DNA of 43,214 nucleotides. Origin: JBLNBN01 sp050260015 (lineage in GTDB: Bacteria; Bacteroidota; Ignavibacteria; Kapaibacteriales; UBA2268). Shown piece after piece: positions 33,024 to 41,517 of this stretch. The notes below the pieces were generated by a model. That model worked only from the letters and a program-made list of their open reading frames with translations. It was not told where the DNA came from and searched no databases. Position numbers and translations under genes: made by a program. Numbering within the stretch: the stretch's first letter is position 1; every line of letters begins with the position of its first letter. Location of the stretch: contig JBLNBN010000026.1 in assembly GCA_050260015.1 (NCBI GenBank), positions 1 to 43,214 of the forward strand. The letters are read 5' to 3'.

Positions 33024-34361
33024 TTAATTGGTTTTGGAGGATTCGGGAATATAAGTCAGCACGACGCGTTTATCCGTGTCGAGGTACTTCTGGGCTACGC
33101 GGCGCACGTCTTCTTTGGTAACGGCGTTGTATTTTTCCAATTCGCTGTTGATTAGGTTCGGGTCGCGGAAGTAACTGTTGTAGTTAGCTAAGGTTTCCGC
33201 TTTTTCAAGGGCGTCCTTTTTGCTGACGATGAAAGAAGCTTCGTTCATATTTTTTACTTTTTCAAGTTCCTTGTCCGTAATGCCGTCCTTTGCGACTTTC
33301 TTTACTTCTTCGTCGAAGAGCTTTTCAAGCGCGGCGACGTCCTTGCCTGGGGTAGGGATACCGACAAAGAATGCGGCGCCGGCCTTTTCCATCGGGATTT
33401 CCTGGACGGAAGCTTCGACGGCCGCCTGCTCGTCGCTTACGAGTCTCTTATAAAGGCGCGAGCTCTCGCCGCCGGAGAGTATCGTAGTAAGAACGCTAAA
33501 AGCGTAGTAGTCGGGGTCGGTTAGTTTCGGGGATTGGAATCCGATAAACAGGCCGGGCAGCTGGGCCTTGGAGTCGATGACGGTTTCGCGCACGGTCGAC
33601 GTAAGCGGAGCCGGGTTTACTTCGAACCTCTGCGGTTCCGGGCCTTTGGGGAAAATTCCGAAGTATTCGCGAACCCATTTCTTTGCGTCGGCTATTTCAA
33701 AATCGCCGGCTATGGAAAGAGTTGCGTTGTTTGGCTGGTAGAATTTATCGTAGAACGCCTGGAAATCGGAAATCTTAGCCGATTTAATGTGTTCGGCGCT
33801 TCCGAGCACGGACCATTCGTAGTGAGCGCCTTTAAAGAGATTACCGTAGAGCTTATCGATTAAGTTCCCGTAAGGCGAATTGTCGCGACGCATTTTTTGC
33901 TCTTCGCCGACTACGCCGCGTTGGGTCTCGACGCCAACCGTTTCTACCTTTAAGCCGCGCATGCGCTGCGATTCGAGCCATAGAGCGGTTCTAATGTGGT
34001 TCGAGGGCATTTTTAAGTAATACACCGTTTCGTCGAACGAAGTGTGGGCGTTCAGCGTGCCGCCGGCTTCTTCGACAATTTTATCGAGCTCGGCGCGCTT
34101 GTATCCGCCGGTGGCTTCGAACATTAAATGCTCGAAGAAGTGGGCGTAGCCCGTATTGGTCGTCATTTCGTCCTTCGAGCCGACGCGGTAGTGGATAACC
34201 GTGGCTACTATAGGAGCGCTTTTATCGACGTGATAAATTACTTCGAGTCCGTTCGGCAGGGTTTCTTTCTCGAACTTTATCGGCTTCATCTGCGCGAAGA
34301 CTGAGGCGGCCGTAAAGAGAGTCAGCGCCGCGAAAAGCGCCGTCAATCGGATTTTTAGCAT
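33024..34361 (-). CDS. Zinc-dependent M16 peptidase, catalytic subunit
   Basis: 445 residues with a signal peptide (MLKIRLTALFAALTLFTAAS...FAQ, about 1-24). The inverted zinc motif is intact: HFFEH at 74-78 (TGYAHFFEHLMFEATG), with the downstream GVVGEEQKMRRD providing the third ligand region. The C-domain has LTTILSGGESSRLYKRLV. It is a single-pair M16 enzyme of the pitrilysin/processing-peptidase kind, and should degrade or process peptides in the periplasm with the inactive subunit encoded just downstream (21-base gap). It is the first gene of a two-gene operon. No obvious regulatory signal beyond an AT-rich leader is visible. Confidence 0.93.
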   Translation of the reverse strand: MLKIRLTALFAALTLFTAASVFAQMKPIKFEKETLPNGLEVIYHVDKSAPIVATVIHYRVGSKDEMTTNTGYAHFFEHLMFEATGGYKRAELDKIVEEAGGTLNAHTSFDETVYYLKMPSNHIRTALWLESQRMRGLKVETVGVETQRGVVGEEQKMRRDNSPYGNLIDKLYGNLFKGAHYEWSVLGSAEHIKSAKISDFQAFYDKFYQPNNATLSIAGDFEIADAKKWVREYFGIFPKGPEPQRFEVNPAPLTSTVRETVIDSKAQLPGLFIGFQSPKLTDPDYYAFSVLTTILSGGESSRLYKRLVSDEQAAVEASVQEIPMEKAGAAFFVGIPTPGKDVAALEKLFDEEVKKVAKDGITDKELEKVKNMNEASFIVSKKDALEKAETLANYNSYFRDPNLINSELEKYNAVTKEDVRRVAQKYLDTDKRVVLTYIPESSKTN

Positions 34362-34500
34362 CTAAACTTCCTTCCTGTATAAGAATATTTGAAATTTGTT
34401 ACGCATTGATTGCCGTTTTAAAAAAACGTTTCAATTTTATACGCTTAAGACACCGCAAAGTTACATAAGGTTAAACTTTTTTCAAGCCATGCAAAAATAA

Positions 34501-34536
34501 AAGTCCTCCCCCAGGCGAATCCCTGGGGGAGGACTT
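34501..34536 (-). terminator. Terminator of the OmpA-family gene
   Basis: Perfect 15-bp stem AAGTCCTCCCCCAGG (34501-34515)/complement (34522-34536), 6-base loop. On the minus strand it is followed by TTATTTTTG. It is also usable by the opposite strand (TTTTTC). Confidence 0.88.
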
Positions 34537-34570
34537 TTTCTTAACTGCGCGCGTCGCGCTTAATTATCGA

Positions 34571-36544
34571 TTAGGGCTGCTTGGGCGTAATGACGTACAC
34601 CTGCACTGTGCGCGAGAGTTGGCGGCCGACGGTCAGGTCGTTGTCGTAGATCTCGACGCCCTCGCCGACCCCGTAAACTTCGTACTTAGCGTTGCGCATC
34701 TTGCCTTCGATGTAGGAGCGTACCGTATTAGCGCGGTCGGTGGCGAGCTTCTTGTTGTAATCCGATTCGCCTATCCTATCGGTGTAGCCGTATATCTGGA
34801 CCGTAGAATTAAACTTAATAGCCGGGATAATATACTTGTCGATTATGTTTCTATCTTGCTCGCTGATAGCCGGGCTATTGAAGTCGAAGAGCACAAGACT
34901 GAACTTGGAAATAGTCCTGTCGGGGCGTTCCTCTGTGGGCTTGCGCATCGTGCTCGAGATGAACTCGACGGGTATCGAGCCGCTTTCGCTGTCGGAGACG
35001 TCGCGGATAGTACGGGCCGCAAAGGTGTAATCGACCGGTATTTCGTTGGCCGCAAGGTCGTTAGGCGATATATTCCAGGTTACTTCCCGCGGCGCGCCGC
35101 TGCCGGAGAACGACTTGATCTTTCTCCCGGATTGAGATATCGTAAGGTCCCAATGCGCGATAGCGTCGCCGCTATTGGCGTAAGGAGTAAAGCGAACGAT
35201 AGACGGATCTGCGATGCGGTCCTTATCGTGCTGGATAACGATAGGAGCGAGTATTTCGGGGTGCTGGGTGGAGAACTCAGCGCGGCGGTTCTCGGCTACT
35301 CCCTCGGGGTCGTTTTCAGAGGAAGCCTTGCCGGGCTTGCCGTTGCCTACCGTATTGAGGCGGACCGTGCTGACGCCGAAGTTGGAGATCAGGTAGTTCT
35401 TAACGAATTCGGCTCGCTGCTGCGCCAGGTCCTTCTTGCCCGATTCAGTTTTACTGTCGACCGTGCCGGTGATTGTCACGTTGGCGTCGGGGAAGTTTTG
35501 CATGCGTTTTCCGACTATATTCATAGTTTGCGTGTTAATCCCAACGGCGTCCGGCTCGAGATTGTTGATGTCGAAGCTTCCGGCGCGGCTACGTTCGGTA
35601 ACTTGCGTGGCGGGAGCGGGCGTTGCGCCGTTTTCCGGGAAGAATACGTAGGGGACGAGCGGGAAGAGTTCGGCGTACTGGATTTCCTCGACTGTAATCT
35701 TGCGGGCGCTGCTGAGATTGCCCATCCTATCGAAGAAGCGAACGCTGGAGAAGCCGACGGCGAGCGGGCTTGCCGAAGCTTCACTCTCGACGCGGGCCGG
35801 CGGCGCGGGAGTAAAGAAACCGTAAGTTAGCGCGATGCTCAATCGCAATTGCGGAACTTTCCACGAATCGTACATATCGTTCGAGGAAACGTTCGTAAAC
35901 GGGAAATGGTAAGAGAGCTCAGGCGTCAGGAATACGTTCCGGCTCAGGTCGAATACATAGCCGAGGCCCACGACCGCCGCGATTCTTAAAGCCGGGTCCT
36001 CAAGCTCGGTCTCGTCGATAAAGCGCCTGTTTTGAAAGCTGGGGACAGGCTCTTTCTTATATTCATACACCGGGGCGAGCGGTATGCTTATTTCCGGCGC
36101 GAGCTTGAAGTACATATTGCGTATCGGTAAAATATTATGGAATTGCAGAGAAGGCTGTATCTCGAAGTAAGGCAATGTCGCCTTAAAATTATGCGTGGAG
36201 TCCCCTCCGCCGTTGTCCTTCGTGAGCGTGCCGTTTAGGCCGTTATAGCCTAAGCGCAGCGATAAGGTCAACGTGCCGTTTAAAGCGAAGTTGCCCACGA
36301 GGCCGAAATTCATGCCAAAATCGTTTTTATTTTCGTCGAACGTAACGGTTTCGCGCCAAATGCCTTGCGCGTTGGCGCCGTCGAACGTACGCGTAAACGA
36401 GGGCGTATGCATATTCATATTCGGGCCGCCGTAGAGCCCGAAGTTCATCGGCCAGGTGAAATCGGTTCCCGTCGCGCCTTGGGCGAACGCGCCCGACTGC
36501 GCTAGGCAAAAAGCCGTAATCAAATATACCAAAAGTCTTTTCAT
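34571..36544 (-). CDS. OmpA-family outer-membrane protein with two OmpA-like domains
   Basis: 657 residues from ATG 36544, preferred because GGAGG lies 6 bases upstream; an in-frame ATG at 36556 would put that Shine-Dalgarno inside the gene. Signal peptide 1-22 (MKRLLVYLITAFCLAQSGAF). The N-terminal ~230 residues look like an outer-membrane beta-barrel (GLYGGPNMNMH; LRLGYNGLNGTL; LTPELSYHFPF; LSIALTYGFF). A central OmpA-like domain lies at about 340-430 (VTITGTVDSKTESGKKDLAQ; AEFVKNYLISNFGV; AENRRAEF). A canonical C-terminal OmpA domain starts about 547 (LVLFDFNSPAISEQDRNIID; YGYTDRIGESDYNKKLATDR; VGRQLSRTVQV) and should bind peptidoglycan. Two OmpA modules in one chain is unusual. Likely role: linking outer membrane to cell wall. 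Confidence 0.88.
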   Translation of the reverse strand: MKRLLVYLITAFCLAQSGAFAQGATGTDFTWPMNFGLYGGPNMNMHTPSFTRTFDGANAQGIWRETVTFDENKNDFGMNFGLVGNFALNGTLTLSLRLGYNGLNGTLTKDNGGGDSTHNFKATLPYFEIQPSLQFHNILPIRNMYFKLAPEISIPLAPVYEYKKEPVPSFQNRRFIDETELEDPALRIAAVVGLGYVFDLSRNVFLTPELSYHFPFTNVSSNDMYDSWKVPQLRLSIALTYGFFTPAPPARVESEASASPLAVGFSSVRFFDRMGNLSSARKITVEEIQYAELFPLVPYVFFPENGATPAPATQVTERSRAGSFDINNLEPDAVGINTQTMNIVGKRMQNFPDANVTITGTVDSKTESGKKDLAQQRAEFVKNYLISNFGVSTVRLNTVGNGKPGKASSENDPEGVAENRRAEFSTQHPEILAPIVIQHDKDRIADPSIVRFTPYANSGDAIAHWDLTISQSGRKIKSFSGSGAPREVTWNISPNDLAANEIPVDYTFAARTIRDVSDSESGSIPVEFISSTMRKPTEERPDRTISKFSLVLFDFNSPAISEQDRNIIDKYIIPAIKFNSTVQIYGYTDRIGESDYNKKLATDRANTVRSYIEGKMRNAKYEVYGVGEGVEIYDNDLTVGRQLSRTVQVYVITPKQP

Positions 36545-36783
36545 TAAAACCTCCATTCTGCTGTTTATTGAATCTTAATTGTCTATTGTGTTAACGAAAT
36601 TTAATGCAATTGTTCGGTTCGTAATCTATAAACGAAGCAAAAAGTCTTTAATTTTAAAAATTTATTCATAAAAGAATAAAATCGTTATATAATGAGGGTT
36701 TTTTTCATTGATAATATTTGTAATACAATTGGAATTTATTCGTTTAAGGACTTCTAACGCAACCACAATTAAAGGGATTTAAA

Positions 36784-37443
36784 ATGAAAAAGTATTTAAC
36801 GGCATTCGCTTTAATCTTCTTTACGGTAATTGTTCCCGCGGCGGCTCTTCCTTTAACGGATATTGGGTTCCACGTAGGGCTTTCCACTCCCAATGATAAA
36901 ATAAACGACGTATATAATAAGGGGACCATCGGCTCGGACACTTTGACCGGAACATTGTATAATAAAGGCGTGACAACGGGTTACCACTTAGCCTTAAAAG
37001 CGCGCCTCGGGCTTTCCGATATGGTAAGTTTCGTCGGCGGAATCGGGATCAACCGGTTCCCGGAGAGCAAGATCGACGTTATCGATCCGAAGAACGGCGA
37101 TACGCTGGCAAGGCTTACGACGACGACGAACGTAGTCCCCATCTCGGCCGGCGTTAATATATACTTGCTTAAAAGCGTAATCGGGCTTTACGGCACGGGC
37201 GAACTGACCTATAACTATATAACTTCCAGCGTCGACGCCAACTGGGCCGGCAAATCGATCCCGATCTCCAACTCGCCTTCCGACAGTCGCATGGGATTCG
37301 GCGTCGGGGCCGGCGTAGATCTCGACCTGCAAATCGTGCTGCTCAACCTGGAAGCAAAGTACCACTACCTAAACCTGATCGGCAAGGACGAGGACGAGGG
37401 CGCGAAAAACTATCTTGCCGTTAGCCTTGGCGTTTACTTCTAA
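36784..37443 (+). CDS. Outer-membrane beta-barrel protein
   Basis: 219 residues with a signal peptide (MKKYLTAFALIFFTVIVPAA, cleavage near residue 20-23). The rest is built of alternating amphipathic strands typical of small outer-membrane barrels: IGFHVGLSTPND, YHLALKARLGLSDMVSFVGG, VPISAGVNIYLLKSVIGLYG, MGFGVGAGVDLDLQIVLLNL, EAKYHYLNLIG, and a final YLAVSLGVYF whose terminal aromatic is the expected BAM signal. Ligand unknown. The leader contains CACAATTAAAGGGAT, identical to the leader of the ASST-like gene at 20149. The folB-folK pair follows 50 bases later and could be cotranscribed. Confidence 0.82.
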   Translation: MKKYLTAFALIFFTVIVPAAALPLTDIGFHVGLSTPNDKINDVYNKGTIGSDTLTGTLYNKGVTTGYHLALKARLGLSDMVSFVGGIGINRFPESKIDVIDPKNGDTLARLTTTTNVVPISAGVNIYLLKSVIGLYGTGELTYNYITSSVDANWAGKSIPISNSPSDSRMGFGVGAGVDLDLQIVLLNLEAKYHYLNLIGKDEDEGAKNYLAVSLGVYF

Positions 37444-37493
37444 GCGCGACGGCCCGAACCGATTGAACCATTTAAATAAAAAAGACGATAATA

Positions 37494-37871
37494 ATGAAAA
37501 ACAGCGGATTAACCAAGCTTACCATCAAGAACGCGGAGCTTTACTCCTACCACGGCGTTTGGCCGGAAGAAAAGAAGATCGGCGGACGCTTCCAGATAGA
37601 TGTAGATATGTGGTACGACGCATCCTCGGCGATAATCAACGACGACGTTAAGGACGCGGTCAATTACGAAGAGGTGCTCTTCGCGGTAAACGAAATACTG
37701 GAAGAAGAATCTTATAATTTAATAGAGACGATAGTCAACGAAATACTGAACTCGTTGATGGAAAAGTTCTCAATATTGGAACGCATTACGGTTCGGCTAA
37801 GAAAGATATACGTGCCCGTGCGCCAGATAATAGATTACGTCGAGACCGAGCAGACGCTCGTACGGGAATAA
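37494..37871 (+). CDS. folB: Dihydroneopterin aldolase
   Basis: 125 residues, the usual FolB length. It converts 7,8-dihydroneopterin to 6-hydroxymethyl-7,8-dihydropterin and glycolaldehyde in folate synthesis. Signatures seen: YSYHGVWPEEKKIGGRFQID (with the conserved Glu), VNYEEVLFAVNEIL (substrate-site Tyr), ESYNLIETIVNEI (Glu) and VRLRKIYVPV (catalytic Lys). It is directly followed by folK (24-base gap), the next enzyme of the pathway, forming a two-gene folate unit. Confidence 0.95.
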   Translation: MKNSGLTKLTIKNAELYSYHGVWPEEKKIGGRFQIDVDMWYDASSAIINDDVKDAVNYEEVLFAVNEILEEESYNLIETIVNEILNSLMEKFSILERITVRLRKIYVPVRQIIDYVETEQTLVRE

Positions 37872-37895
37872 ATTAGGAGCGCTTCGGGACGGGTT

Positions 37896-38399
37896 ATGGA
37901 AACGAGAATAATTCTTCTTTCGCTCGGCTCGAACGTCGGCGATAGGGCTCAGAATATAGAAGATGCCGTCGGGCTTTTTACCGGAACCGGTATAATTCAA
38001 AAGCCGACGGCTTCTTCATTTTATGAAACGGAGCCAGTGGGCTACGCAGACCAACCTTGGTTTATTAATATCGCTCTTCGCGGCGAGACGCGTTACGAGG
38101 CGGGGCAGATCATACAATTCTGCAAGAGCGTCGAGTACCTGCTCGGCAGGAAGATACGCAAGCGCTGGACCGAGCGGGAAATAGACATAGATTTATTGCT
38201 CTTAGGCGAGGACACGCTCGAATACGACGCTCTAACCGTTCCGCACCCGCGAATGCACGAGCGGCGATTCGTACTAGCTCCCGCGGCGGAAATTGCGCCC
38301 GAGATGACCCACCCCGTTTTACGGAAAACGGTAGCGGAATTGCTCGCCGAGTGCGCCGACGACTCGGTAGTTCGGAAAGTCAAGCGCGAGGAGATCTAA
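37896..38399 (+). CDS. folK: 6-hydroxymethyl-7,8-dihydropterin pyrophosphokinase (HPPK)
   Basis: 167 residues. It transfers pyrophosphate from ATP to hydroxymethyl-dihydropterin. Motifs: N-terminal LSLGSNVGDRAQNI, SSFYETEPVGYADQPWFINI, the ATP/Mg signature RWTEREIDIDLLLLG (DxD), and VPHPRMHERRFVLAPAAEI. It is the second gene after folB. Its stop codon overlaps the stop of the convergent patatin gene by a few bases (38396-38399), so there is no room for a terminator between them. Confidence 0.96.
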   Translation: METRIILLSLGSNVGDRAQNIEDAVGLFTGTGIIQKPTASSFYETEPVGYADQPWFINIALRGETRYEAGQIIQFCKSVEYLLGRKIRKRWTEREIDIDLLLLGEDTLEYDALTVPHPRMHERRFVLAPAAEIAPEMTHPVLRKTVAELLAECADDSVVRKVKREEI

Positions 38400-41092
38400 A
38401 GCCGCATTCCAACGCTGAAATACCCAACGATGTCGCCCCAGACTGCCCCTGCCGTCCTTTCGGAAAAGAAGAATGATTTGCCAAGCGAGAAGTTGGCAGG
38501 TCCAAGCGGCGTATCGAACGCGATCCCGGCGCCGATCCCGTGCCGGAGCTCCGAAACCTTTATACGCTCAGGGCTTAGCCAAGCGGCCCCGACGTCGTAG
38601 CGCCCGGAGACGTAAGCGTCGAAGAATATCTTGAACGGCAGCTTATAGCGGTATTCCGTGGAAGCTCGTATGGCCTGCCTGCCGAAGTACTCGTCCTCGC
38701 GAACCCCGTAGAAGGAGCGTTCGCCGCCCATTCTAAAGAATTCCGCTTCGGGAAGCGTTTTATCGGCGCCTCCGAAGAAGAGCGACGGGATGAGGGTATG
38801 CGAGCCGAGGGAGAGATTTGTATGAAACGCAAAGTGCATCTTGGAGAAGCTACGCCCAATGTCGGAACCGATCAGCGAAGTCTCCAAACCTAAATCAATC
38901 ACCCTACCTTTTGTCGGGAAGTCCATTCGATCTTCGTTGTCGAATATCGTTACGAATTTTACGGTCGAGATGCCGTAGTAATTAGGCAGCGAGCTGGCGC
39001 CGACATCGTAATATCGCTGCAACTCGTAGCGGTATTCAGCCCCTACCCTGCCGTTGCGTTCGAGCTGGCTACCGAGGGAAACCCTCGCCCCGATGCGATC
39101 AATTCGGTTCTCCCCGCTGATCTCCGAGCTGTACCGGCGATCGCTATGCCTGCGAATTCTAAACGAATAGAGATCGCAGCGGTCAAAATAGAGATTTATC
39201 GAATTAGTAATCAGGGTATTGAATATCCGGGAGTTCTCGATCCATCCCCCCACGCCAAAGTTCCTGACGCCGCCTGCGACTCGCAGCCCGGCGCGCGTCC
39301 CGAAGTTAAATAAGTTTTCCTGCGTTAAATCGACCCCGGCCTGCAACTTACGTTCGTTGTCGAGCCGGGCGCCAACGCGAATGAAGGTAGTGCCCGTCTC
39401 GGACACCTTTACGACGACGTCGGTTCCTTTATCCGCGCCGCGGCGGAAAACTATTATCTCGACGTTATTAAACAGCTCGGCGTCGATCAGGTTCTCGCGG
39501 CTTTTGATGATATTGTCCGCATTAAGGGGCTGCCCCGGGGCTATACGCAGTTCCCGTTTGATAAGCAGGCTGTTCGTGTTATCGTTGCCCTTTATAATAA
39601 CGTTATGAATTATTGCTTCGTCGACGTAAAGCGTAAGGACGCCGTTCTTGGGGTCGACCTCTGAGCGTTCGATGGCGGCCATGGAATAGCCAGACGCGCG
39701 ATAAGTCGCGAGAATCTCTTCGCTGATCGCCGTTTGAAGTTCGGGCGAAAGCCGCATAGAGCGGCGCCGGTTATTTAGCGTATCGACTAACTTCCTCACC
39801 CTTTCCGATTTCGCGCCGCAGAGCTTAACGGAATCGAGAATAGGGTAGGGATGGCCTACGACGCTTAGCTCGAGCTCACCCGGGAGCTTCCGCAGCGCGA
39901 CGCTTAGCGAGGAGTATTGGTTAATCCCTGCGAGAGAGGCTAAAAGCGCCCCGCTCAGGGGGCGTTTTGAATAGCTTTGGAAAGAGTTCGAGATAGCGAC
40001 TGAATCCCTCGGCTCAAATCCCATCGTCGCCAACCTTATCGGCAGGTCGCCAAAGCTCGAAACGGCCGAATCGAACGCCCGCAAATAGCGGGCGGAAATG
40101 ATCGAATCGCGCAGGCGCTTATACCTGGATTTTATCCCGGGCAAAGCCTGCCGGCATGCTTCCGCTCCGCGCTCAATGAGCCTCGCGGTTTCGGTGAAAT
40201 TTGTAAAACGATGCGCTTCGATATTGGGAGTAATTAGGAAATCGACCTTTGTCCTGGATTCCGAAGAGATGTTGGCCATCGCGACTGAAATTGCCTGGTC
40301 GGCAATGTTCCAAGGGGTTTCGAGCTCGGAAAGCGAAAGCAGCGGCGAGGTGGAGTTAACTGCGATTATCATATCGGGATTGAACTCCGCGGCGCAATCC
40401 GTGGGGATATTGGCCAGAATGCCCCCGTCGACGAGCAGCATGGAGTCAATTCGCACCGGGCTGTAGCGCAACGGCACGGTAGCGCTTGCTCGGACGGCCG
40501 TCGCGAGGCTGCCTTCCTTAAGAGCCATCGATTTCCCGGAATTAAGATCCGTTGCCACGGCCCGGAATCTGTACTTTAAGCTGTCAAAATTTTCATTTTG
40601 GTAGAGAGCGTTCCAAAAGGTCTTTTGAAGAAAAGAATTGAGCTTGGAGCCAATGGAAATGGCCTGGGGCATAACGTATTTATAATTATAGAAACGTAGA
40701 GTCACGAGGCTGCGGTCCGCGATCCGCTTTTGATCCAGGAATAAATTGTCGCGATTATCTTCTTCGGAAAGCGAGAATATCCAGTTCCAATCGGCGTTTA
40801 GGGCGATCCGTTCGATTTGCTCGGGGGTGTAGCCGGAGCTGTACATGCCCCCGATAATAGCCCCGATGCTCGTCCCGGCCACGTCGGAAATTTCTATCCC
40901 GGCGCGCTCGAGCTCGAGCAAAACGCCTATTTGCGCCAGACCGCGCCCGCCGCCTCCGCTAAGCGCAAGCGCGACTTCCGGTTTTATGCGATTAAAGCAA
41001 GGCGTTTCAAGTTGGGCCAATGGAACGGGCTCGGCGAAGATCTGCAAGCTCGCCGCTATTAATGCGATTATTATAAGTGAAAATCTTTTCAA
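38396..41092 (-). CDS. Patatin-like phospholipase fused to POTRA and Omp85 barrel (type Vd-like)
   Basis: 898 residues. Signal peptide 1-20. Patatin lipase domain about 38-335: oxyanion loop SGGGGRGLAQIG, nucleophile Ser75 in GTSIG, and Asp222 in LLVDGG, so the Ser-Asp dyad is complete. Next is a POTRA-like region about 490-550 (VIIKGNDNTNSLLIKRELRI; LNADNIIKSRENLIDAELFN). From about 565 to the end is an Omp85/BamA-type barrel (GARLDNERKLQAGVDLTQEN; the conserved MGGERSFYGVREDEYFG; GDIVGYFSVGMRL). This order matches PlpD/FplA type Vd autotransporters and related patatin-Omp85 proteins, which place a phospholipase at the surface or in the periplasm. Acylphosphatase is just upstream (5-base gap). 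Confidence 0.92.
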   Translation of the reverse strand: MKRFSLIIIALIAASLQIFAEPVPLAQLETPCFNRIKPEVALALSGGGGRGLAQIGVLLELERAGIEISDVAGTSIGAIIGGMYSSGYTPEQIERIALNADWNWIFSLSEEDNRDNLFLDQKRIADRSLVTLRFYNYKYVMPQAISIGSKLNSFLQKTFWNALYQNENFDSLKYRFRAVATDLNSGKSMALKEGSLATAVRASATVPLRYSPVRIDSMLLVDGGILANIPTDCAAEFNPDMIIAVNSTSPLLSLSELETPWNIADQAISVAMANISSESRTKVDFLITPNIEAHRFTNFTETARLIERGAEACRQALPGIKSRYKRLRDSIISARYLRAFDSAVSSFGDLPIRLATMGFEPRDSVAISNSFQSYSKRPLSGALLASLAGINQYSSLSVALRKLPGELELSVVGHPYPILDSVKLCGAKSERVRKLVDTLNNRRRSMRLSPELQTAISEEILATYRASGYSMAAIERSEVDPKNGVLTLYVDEAIIHNVIIKGNDNTNSLLIKRELRIAPGQPLNADNIIKSRENLIDAELFNNVEIIVFRRGADKGTDVVVKVSETGTTFIRVGARLDNERKLQAGVDLTQENLFNFGTRAGLRVAGGVRNFGVGGWIENSRIFNTLITNSINLYFDRCDLYSFRIRRHSDRRYSSEISGENRIDRIGARVSLGSQLERNGRVGAEYRYELQRYYDVGASSLPNYYGISTVKFVTIFDNEDRMDFPTKGRVIDLGLETSLIGSDIGRSFSKMHFAFHTNLSLGSHTLIPSLFFGGADKTLPEAEFFRMGGERSFYGVREDEYFGRQAIRASTEYRYKLPFKIFFDAYVSGRYDVGAAWLSPERIKVSELRHGIGAGIAFDTPLGPANFSLGKSFFFSERTAGAVWGDIVGYFSVGMRL

Positions 41093-41097
41093 TTCAA

Positions 41098-41367
41098 TTA
41101 TTTAATTTGGAACGAATGAAATTCGCGAAGTCCGACCTCTCTACGGATTACTTTTTCAACGAGAGCGTGCGAAGGCCCGCGGAGCAGTTCCGCGTAGAAG
41201 CGCTCTTGTTTTTCTTTTTCGCCCGTGGCGACGGCTTCCACCTCGCCGGAGTAGAGATTTTCAGCATAGCCCACGAGCCCTAGCGCGTCCGCCGCTCGTT
41301 TTGCAAAGTAGCGATAGCCGACTCCCTGCACTAAACCCGAAACTTTATATACTACGGTTACCTTCAT
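41098..41367 (-). CDS. acyP: Acylphosphatase
   Basis: 89 residues, the standard AcyP size. It hydrolyses acyl phosphates such as acetyl phosphate. The phosphate-binding loop GLVQGVGYRYF carries the catalytic Arg19, and Asn37 in YAENLYSGEVE is the second catalytic residue. It is upstream of, and 5 bases from, the patatin-Omp85 gene on the same strand, so probably cotranscribed. No functional link between the two is obvious. Confidence 0.95.
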   Translation of the reverse strand: MKVTVVYKVSGLVQGVGYRYFAKRAADALGLVGYAENLYSGEVEAVATGEKEKQERFYAELLRGPSHALVEKVIRREVGLREFHSFQIK

Positions 41368-41517
41368 TTAACACAATATATAAACGAAATCTTTCATAAT
41401 AAAAAAACGTTTAAAAATTTCCGAAAATTAGTTTATTTTTACGGAACTGCGCTCCGAAAATTGGCGAAAGGCGTAAAACGAGCCTCGAGCGCGTATATTT
41501 TACAATTGAATCCACCT

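Noticed and set aside
34619..35830. 403-codon plus-strand open frame inside the OmpA-family gene
   Set aside because: Antisense shadow of a clear coding sequence; long only because the GC-rich gene lacks antisense stops.
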